The notes beneath the pieces are model-generated. The model was not told where the DNA came from, made no database searches, and saw nothing but the letters and a program-made list of their open reading frames with translations. Source: Viola odorata (taxonomy: Eukaryota; Streptophyta; Magnoliopsida; Malpighiales; Violaceae). Taken from it: DNA of 64,000 bases. Shown here one piece after another: positions 34,863-43,800 of the stretch. The DNA lies in the NCBI GenBank assembly GCA_963691705.1, contig OY829542.1, forward strand, positions 2,859,688-2,923,687, written 5' to 3'. Each line of letters begins with the position of its first letter. Position 1 is the stretch's first letter. The position numbers were made by a program, and so were the translations under genes.

Positions 34863-37800
34863 ATGGCTTCTTTACTATTGAAGGACAAACAGAGGCTCTT
34901 CTCCACAGAAGCTTCCATTGATTCTTCTTTTGCTCAAAGAATCAGGGATCTTCCAAAAAATCTCCCTGGCACCAACATCAAGACCAATGTTTCTCAAGTA
35001 CCTATACTTTTATCTGATTACCTCCCCCTTTCCTCTTTATCATCATCATCATCAAGAAATTTTCAATTTTAAAACTTGAAATTGGTTTTTCTTGATTTTC
35101 TTTGCAATGTTCTTGATCTACTTCAAATTCTGCAGCTAATCGGAAGAACTCCTCTGGTTTATCTTAACAAAGTGAGTGAAGGATGTGGAGCTTATATAGC
35201 TGTCAAGCAAGAAATGATGCAACCCACTGCCAGCATCAAAGACAGGTCCCTTTTCTTTCTTTATTGTTTCAATCTTCAATTTTTTCATTGAAATAAGCTA
35301 AGAATTGATTATTTCTGCTTACAGACCAGCACTTGCCATGATAGAAGATGCAGAGAAGAAGAACTTAATTTTTCCTGGAAAGGTTAGCTAAAATTGATTA
35401 ATGGGTCTTCAACATATGCTTGTCTTTTACACTTTAAGCTCTTAAAGTTTCCATTTTTTTGGGTTTTATTAGACAACTTTGATAGAGCCTACTTCTGGTA
35501 ATATGGGGATAAGTTTGGCATTCATGGCTGCTTTGAAAGGATACAAGATGGTTTTAACCATGCCATCTTACACAAGTTTGGAGAGAAGAGTGACTATGAG
35601 ATGTTTTGGTGCTGACCTTATTCTCACTGATCCTACCAAAGGAATGCTAGGAACAGTAAAGAAAGCCTATGACCTTTTGGAATCCACTCCTAATGCTCAC
35701 ATGCTTCAACAATTCTCAAATCCTGCAAACACCAAGGTTGGTTACATCATTTGAGTATCTGCGCCAAAATTTGAAAACAATTTTATACAGACAATGCTGA
35801 TATTTGGTCTTTAAATCTGCAGGTTCATTTCGAGACAACCGGCCCTGAGATATGGGAGGATACACTTGGTAAAGTAGACATCTTTGTGATGGGAATTGGC
35901 AGTGGAGGGACTGTCTCTGGTGTTGGCCAATTTCTTAAGTCCCAAAATCCTAATGTTAAGGTATATCTAATCTTAAATTACAGTGGATGGTGTTTTTGTT
36001 TTTCTATTCTTGGTTTTCTTACATCACCCACATGTGCACTCATAAGAATAAGGTTTGTTTCTCCCATAATTGTTCTTTTCTTGTTCTTTTTGTTTCTTAG
36101 ATCACCCATAAGTGCACTAATAGGAATAAAGATTTGTTTCTCCCATAATTGTTCTGTTTGTTTCTGGTAGATATATGGAGTGGAACCTGCTGAGAGTAAT
36201 ATACTGAATGGTGGAAACCCAGGTACGAAAGTCAATCTCGTTTCTCCCATAATTTGTTTCTAGAATCAAATGCAAAAGTTCATATTCTTTACTAAGTTGG
36301 TACCAGAATAATCGATAACTGAGGAACCTAATGTCAGTCAGTCGTGCACATTCGTGCCATGGTTAGAGAAGTTTGTGCTCTCTTATCATATTGTGGTCAC
36401 TTAAAACAGGACCACATGACATTACTGGCAATGGTGTTGGATGCAAACCAGATATATTGGACATGGATGTAATGGAGAAAGTTATTGAGGTAAGTAAGTA
36501 GTACTCTGTAGATAAAATGGTAAATTAAGAGAGTATATGTTCAATCTGATATGCACAGCTGACAACGAAATGATCAAAATTGGCTGGTTAGTAGCGATGA
36601 TGCAGTGAAAATGGCAAGGAGATTGGCATTGGAAGAGGGACTTATGGTAATTATAACCCCTTCAACTCTTTAATTTTGTCGTTGTTTACACTTTCTTTAG
36701 TCTTTAGCAGCTAACTTGCTTTGATGGTTTGGATTTTGCAGGTCGGAATATCATCCGGAGCGAACACAGTTGCTGCGCTTAGACTCGCTAGCATGCCAGA
36801 GAATAAAGGAAAACTTATTGTGGTAAGTACAAGTTATTTTGTAGTTAGATTTTTAATCCTGGCAATGTAGTCGAAAAGTGCGGTTATTCACGAATGGTTA
36901 GGGGTGTACATGGTCCGGTTCGGGCCGGTTTCTGGGCTAGAACCGGACCGGACCGGAATTACCGGTTCTGGGCCAAGACAGAACCGGACCGGACACTTAC
37001 GGTCCGGGGCGGGCCGGTTCTGAATTTTCCGGGTCGGACCGGGCTGGTTCCGGTTCTGACTCGGATTTTTTTTTTTTTGTATTTATGAGGAGTTAAGTTT
37101 AGAAGGAAAAAAAAAAGTGGGAGCCAAGAGGATTTGAACCTCTACCCTTTAATATGGTAGGTAAGGTGTTAGCCATTAAACCAAAAGGAAATTTTGATAT
37201 TATTGTGCATATATATATAGAATTTTATATGTAGTTTAAATGGCAGTATTACTATAGCTAGAAATAGCATAACAGTTAGCAAAAATGTCTATACATTTCC
37301 AACAAATAAATATATACAAACAGCAGAGTTGGCAAAAAAGCGTGGTGGACAACCCACCTTAGAATTTTTAAAACCAGATATAAAAAGAACAGAATATATA
37401 GAAAATGAAACATATACTACGCTAGGAAAAGAATTAGCTTTAGAATTAGAAAAAGGACCAGATATCAAAAATAGTAAAAATTATCCCATTATACAAAAAT
37501 TAGAAAAAATAGGATTAATAGGTGAAGACATTACTAAGAGTAAAGTAAACTATGAAGTTAAAATGCAGATTAAAAATCCTGATATAAGAATAGTAACAAC
37601 AAACAGAGATTATAGCCCTTTAGATAAAGAAGAATTTAGAAAATAAATTCCTGAAATGTTAAATCAGGGATTAATTAAAAGATCGATTAGTCCATATAGA
37701 TCAGCAGCATTTATAGTTAGAAATCATAGTGAAATTAAAAGAGGAAAAGCCAGAATAGTTTATAATTACAAAAGATTGAATGATAACACTATAGATGATG

Positions 37801-40800
37801 CATATAATATTCCTAATAAAGACAGTTTAATAGGACTAATACAGAATAAAAAGATCTTTAGTAAATTTGACCTAAAGTCAGGATACAATCAGCTAAAATT
37901 AGAAGAATGGTTCAAACAGTGGACTGCATTTACATGTTCAGAAGGACATTTTGAATGGAATGTTCTTTCTTTTGGATTAAAAAATGCACCAGCAGTTTTC
38001 CAAAGATTCATGGACTCAATATTCTTAAAATATGAGTTCTGTTTAGTTTACATAGACGATATCTTAGTAGCAAGTAATACTATTAAAGAACATGAAGAAC
38101 ATTTGAAACAGATTTTTCAGGAAATAGAAAAACATGGTATAGTAGTAAGTAAAAGAAACATGGAGTTATATAAAAGAAAGATATCCTTTTTAGGATTAGA
38201 AATAGGAAATGGAAAGATAGAATTACAGCCGCATATAGCTGAAAAAATATTAAATTTTCCAGATAAATTAGAAGGATTAAAACAAATACAAGCTTTTTTA
38301 GGAATACTAAATTATGCCAGGAAGTTTATTCCTAACTTAAGTAAATTAGTAGGGCCATTATACAGTAAAACAACAAAAAATGGTCAAAGAAACTTTAACA
38401 AAGAAGACTTAGAATTAGTAAAGAAGCTAAAAGAACAAGTCAGAAAAATTAAGCCATTAGAACTACCGTTAACAACAGATTATATCATTATAGAATGTGA
38501 TGGTAGCAAAGAAGGATGGGGAGCAGTCATGATCTGCAAGCCCAATAAATATGCAGATAAAGATACAGAAAGAATTGCTGCTTATGCAAGTGGTAATTTC
38601 AAAACAGGACAAAATTGGACTAGTTTAGACTTTGAAATACAGGCATTAATAAATGCACTAGATAAATTCAAAATATATTTACAGAATGAGTTTACAGTAA
38701 GAACAGATTGTGAAGCCATAGTAACATTTCTAAAAAATGAGAATAGCAAAAAGATAAACAGAACCCGATGGGTTAATCTACAGAATTTGATACAGGAAAA
38801 CGGATATGAAATTTGCTTTGAACATATAAAAGGAAAAAACAACAGCTTAGCAGATTTATTATCTAGAAATATTAAAAAGTTTTTTAAATGATACAGGCAA
38901 AAATGAAGAAAAGGGTTATAAAACCCAAGGACAAGACAGAACAGAAATCAGAGGAAGCAAAATCTCTGACAGACAGAACCATTATGTACAGAAACAATTT
39001 AGCCATGCCAGTCACAATTACAGAAAGAGGATCATCGTCCTCAGAAATACAGACTTCATCATCACAGACAAACAAAACCTTTCAGATAAGGGGAGCACAG
39101 AAGGAGATTAGATTTGGAACCATGTATCTCACAGAATTTCCAGAAGGAGGAAATAGAAAGTTTAAACCCTTTGAGGGATTAAACATTGACAGAGAACAAC
39201 AGTGCTTGCTAGATAATATCTGGCATATACAAACAGTTCCAACAGCAACACAGTTTAAGGTACAATGCTTGAATGCGCTAAGCATGTACTTTTCAAAGAA
39301 AAATCCCAAAATACAGAGAAAATCTTTTTCACATTACGTGATATACAGGGGATTAAAAACAGGAGTTTTTCACAGTTTTAACACAGTCAAAATTTTTATT
39401 ATGTGTCAAAATCCCATTTTTGTGGGCTATCACAGTTTTGCCGAGGCTTTAGAAGAAGCAAGGGCCCAATTAGGCCCAAACTTCTATATTGAGCCCGAAA
39501 CAGTCAGACCATATGCAGAAGTAACCCAAGAAAATCCTAGTCAGCTCATAGCTAGACTAGAAGACAAAAACAGAAAACTAGAAGAACAAATAGCACAACT
39601 CCAACAGCAGACGACTAATCAATAGCCTTCATTGAACAGAAAAAGAATGAGGCAGAGAGAAAAATTTATCAGAATAACACTACAGTGGGTATTTTAAATA
39701 CCAAACTACAACAGCTAGATCAGTTCATAAAGGATAATAAGCCAAAAAACAGAAGTTTTCTACAACTTCGAGCCAGGTTATTAGACATGCCAGCTCAATT
39801 CACCCTAAAGCCTTTGATTGACCAGCCTGAGGGAGAAGAGATTATTAAACAGAAAATAGAAAGTAGACACTTAGAAGATCTGATTAATGCACAGAAAAAT
39901 CTAGTCAGAATATATTTCGAAGAAAAAGATTGGAAGTTCAAAGGAGTTAAGGTAGTACAGAAGCGTTATTGCAGACTTGCAGGAAAGATTGCACGACATA
40001 TAGGAGGAACAGGAACAACAGGTCTCTTCAAAATACAAGTAGACCTCAATATCACAGACATGCCTTTTCAGAAAATCCTTTCCTTTTTCCACATGGGAAT
40101 GATGGACAAAATCACACTCAGACTAGAAGAAGAAGGACACATTGACAGATACTTAGAAGAGTTTGGAGAAAAGTTCTTTCTTATTGCAGGAAACATGGCA
40201 ATCAGAAAGAAATTAGAATGTTTCATTGACTCTACACTTCCTGTGGCTAGAGGCTTTGAAATCATTCCTGCAAAGAAGAGGGTTTTCATTTTCTCAGCAG
40301 ACAGGGAAGAAGAAAGTCTTCACGATATCCATATGGGGATTTCACTATCTCCCTATGATTTTCAAGAATTAGATAACTTGGAAATTTACAGAGCTGCTCA
40401 GGATCCTTGTGTCCTATACACACCAGAAAAGTGGATGGAGTATCATCTCTTGGGAGAAGGATATTTCATTCAAATCTACAGCACTAGGGAGTGGAGGATG
40501 TTCTTGCCACACTCAGGAGATGGACGTTTGCTAGATGAAGAACACATAGTAAACCTAATAGCAGATCTCCAAGACGACGCAATGACAGACGTAGAAGAAG
40601 ACAAAGACGAAGTCAATATTCTAGAAACACATAAGGATCTCTAAGAAGACAATCAAAACAAAGGGGCCGGATAAACAAAGCTGGTGTTGAAGATATACAG
40701 TCTCCAACAGTCACCGGTTTGACACTTTTTTTTTTTTTTAAATTTTTTTTTTAGGTATGGGCTACTGTTTTAGTGCTTGGGAACTAAGGGGTTATGAAGG

Positions 40801-43800
40801 CTGGAAACTAGAGAGAGAATTTAGTGAGTCATAGAGAATTTGAGAGAATGCTTCGTATATTGATTTTTTCGTCGTGTTTACAAATGAAGGGAGAGTTCCC
40901 TTATATAGAGAAAACTTAAAGGAAAAGGCCAAAATAGGTGGCCGACAAGAAATAAAGCTAAAGAAAAAGAATCTTAAAAGCAACGGTCCTAATTTAAAGT
41001 AGAAAAGGTAATTACAATAATTACATCCTGCCAAAAGACAGGCGGCTCGTGGACAGCTGTTCTAGACAGCTGTTTCTGTAGTCGTCATTGCTGACGTCTG
41101 TCGATGGACAACTGTGTCTGTAGATGTCATGGATGACGTCCGTTGATTGTCTTCTTAGAGATCCCTATGTGTTTCTGGAATATTGACTTCGTCTTTGTCT
41201 TCTTCTACGTCTGTCATTGCGTCGTCTTGGAGATCTGCTATTAGGTTTACTATGTGTTCTTCATCTAGCAAACGTCCATCTCCTGAGTGTGGCAAGAACA
41301 TCCTCCACTCCCTAGTGCTGTAGATTTGAATGAAATATCCTTCTCCCAAGAGATGATACTCCATCCACTTTTCTGGTGTGTATAGGACACAAGGATCCTG
41401 AGCAGCTCTGTAAATTTCCAAGTTATCTAATTCTTGAAAATCATAGGGAGATAGTGAAATCCCCATGTGGATATCGTGAAGACTTTGTTCTTCCCTGTCT
41501 GCTGAGAAAATGAAGACCCTCTTCTTTGCAGGAATGATTTCAAAGCCTCTAGCCACAGGAAGTGTAGAGTCAATGAAACATTCTAATTTCTTTCTGATTG
41601 CCATGTTTCCTGCAATAAGAAAGAACTTTTCTCCAAACTCCTGTTTTTAATCCCCTGTATATCACGTAATGTGAAAAAGATTTTTCTCTGTATTTTGGGA
41701 TTTTTCTCTGAAAAGTACATGCTTAGCGCATTCTGAGGACGATGATCCTCTACCAATAAAAACAAAGGGGCCGGATAAACAAAGCCGGTGTTGAAGATAT
41801 ACAGTCTCCAACAGTCACCGGTTTGACACTTTTTTTTATTTTTTTATTTTTTTTTATTTTTTTTATTTTTTTTTTAATTTTTTATTTAGGTATGGGCTAC
41901 TGTTTTAGTGCTTGGGAACTAAGGGGCTATGAAGGCTGGAAACTAGAGAGAGAATTTAGTGAGTCATAGAGAATTTGAGAGAATGCTTCGTATATTGATT
42001 TTTTTTTTTTCGTCGTGTTTACAAATGAAGGGAGAGTTCCTTTATATAGAGAAAACTTAAAGGAAAAGGCCAAAACAGGTGGCCGACAAGAAATAAAGCT
42101 AAAGAAAAAGAATCTTAAAAGCAACGGTCCTAATTTAAAGTAGAAAAGGTAATTACAATAATTACATCCTGCCAAAAGACAGGCGGCTCGTGGACAGCTG
42201 TTCTAGACAGCTGTTTCTGTAGTCGTCATTGTTGACGTCTGTCGATGGACAGCTGTGTCTGTAGATGTCATGGATGACGTCCGTTGATTGTCTTCTTAGA
42301 GATCCCTATGTGTTTCTGGAATATTGACTTCGTATTTGTCTTCTTCTACGTCTGTCATTGCGTCGTCTTGGAGATCTGCTATTAGGTTTACTATGTGTTC
42401 TTCATCTAGCAAACGTCCATCTCCTGAGTGTGGCAAGAACATCCTCCACTCCCTAGTGTTGTAGATTTGAATGAAATATCCTTCTCCCAAGAGATGATAC
42501 TCCATCCACTTTTCTGGTGTGTATAGGACACAAGGATCCTGAACAGCTCTGTAAATTTTCAAGTTATCTAATTCTTGAAAATCATAGGGAGATAGTGAAA
42601 TCCCCATATGGATATCGTGAAGACTTTCTTCTTCCCTGTCTGCTGAGAAAATGAAAACCCTCTTCTTTGCAGGAATGATTTCAAAGCCTCTAGCCACAGG
42701 AAGTGTAGAGTCAATGAAACATTCTAATTTCTTTCTGATTGCCATGTTTCCTGCATTAAGAAAGAACTTTTCTCCAAACTCTTCTAAGTATCTGTCAATG
42801 TGTCCTTCTTCTTCTAGTCTGAATGTGATTTTGTCCATCATTCCCATGTGGAAAAAGGAAAGGATTTTCTGAAAAGGCATGTCTGTGATATTGAGGTCTA
42901 CTTGTATTTTGAAGAGACCTGCTGTTCCTGTTCCTCCTATATGTCGTGCAATCTTTCCTGCAAGTCTGCAATAAGGCTTCTGTACTACCTTAACTCCTTT
43001 GAACTTCCAATCTTTTTCTTCGAAATATATTCTGACTAGATTTTTCTGTGCATTAATCAGATCTTCTAAGTGTCTACTTTCTGTTTTCTGTTTAATAATC
43101 TCTTCTCCCTCAGGCCATTGGTCAATCAAAGGCTTTAGGGTGAATTGAGCTGGCATGTCTAATAACCTGGCTCGAAGTTGTAGAAAACTTCTGTTTTTTG
43201 GCTTATTATCCTTTATGAACTGATCTAGCTGTTGTAGTTTGGTATTTAAAATACCCACTGTAGTGTTATTCTGTTGAATTTTTCTCTCTGCCTCATTCTT
43301 TTTCTGTTCAATGAAGGCTATTTGATTAGTCGTCTGCTGTTGGAGTTGTGCTATTTGTTCTTCTAGTTTTCTGTTTTTGTCTTCTAGTCTAGCTATGAGC
43401 TGACTAGGATTTTCTTGGGCTACTTCTGCATATGGTCTGACTGTTTCGGGCTCAATATAGAAGTTTGGGCCTAATTGGGCCCTTGCTTCTTCTAAAGCCT
43501 CGGCAAAACTGTGATAGCCCACAAAAATGGGATTTTGACACATAATAAAAATTTTGACTGTGTTAAAACTGTGAAAAACTCCTGTTTTTAATCCCCTGTA
43601 TATCACATAATGTGAAAAAGATTTTCTCTGTATTTTGGGATTTTTCTCTGAAAAGTACTTGCTTAGCGCATTCAAGCATTGTACCTTAAACTGTGTTGCT
43701 GTTGGAACTGTCTGTATATGCCAGATATTATCTAGCAAGCACTGTTGTTCTCTGTCAATGTTTAATCCCTCAAAGGGTTTAAACTTTCTATTTCCTCCTT

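Noticed and set aside
37118..37190. Functional tRNA gene
   Set aside because: Only the T-arm and box-like words fit; the acceptor stem does not pair.
36899..37220. Bacterial or organellar transfer as source of the GC-rich segment
   Set aside because: CCGGTTC repeats match the known texture of plant hAT-like ends and are bounded by a TSD.
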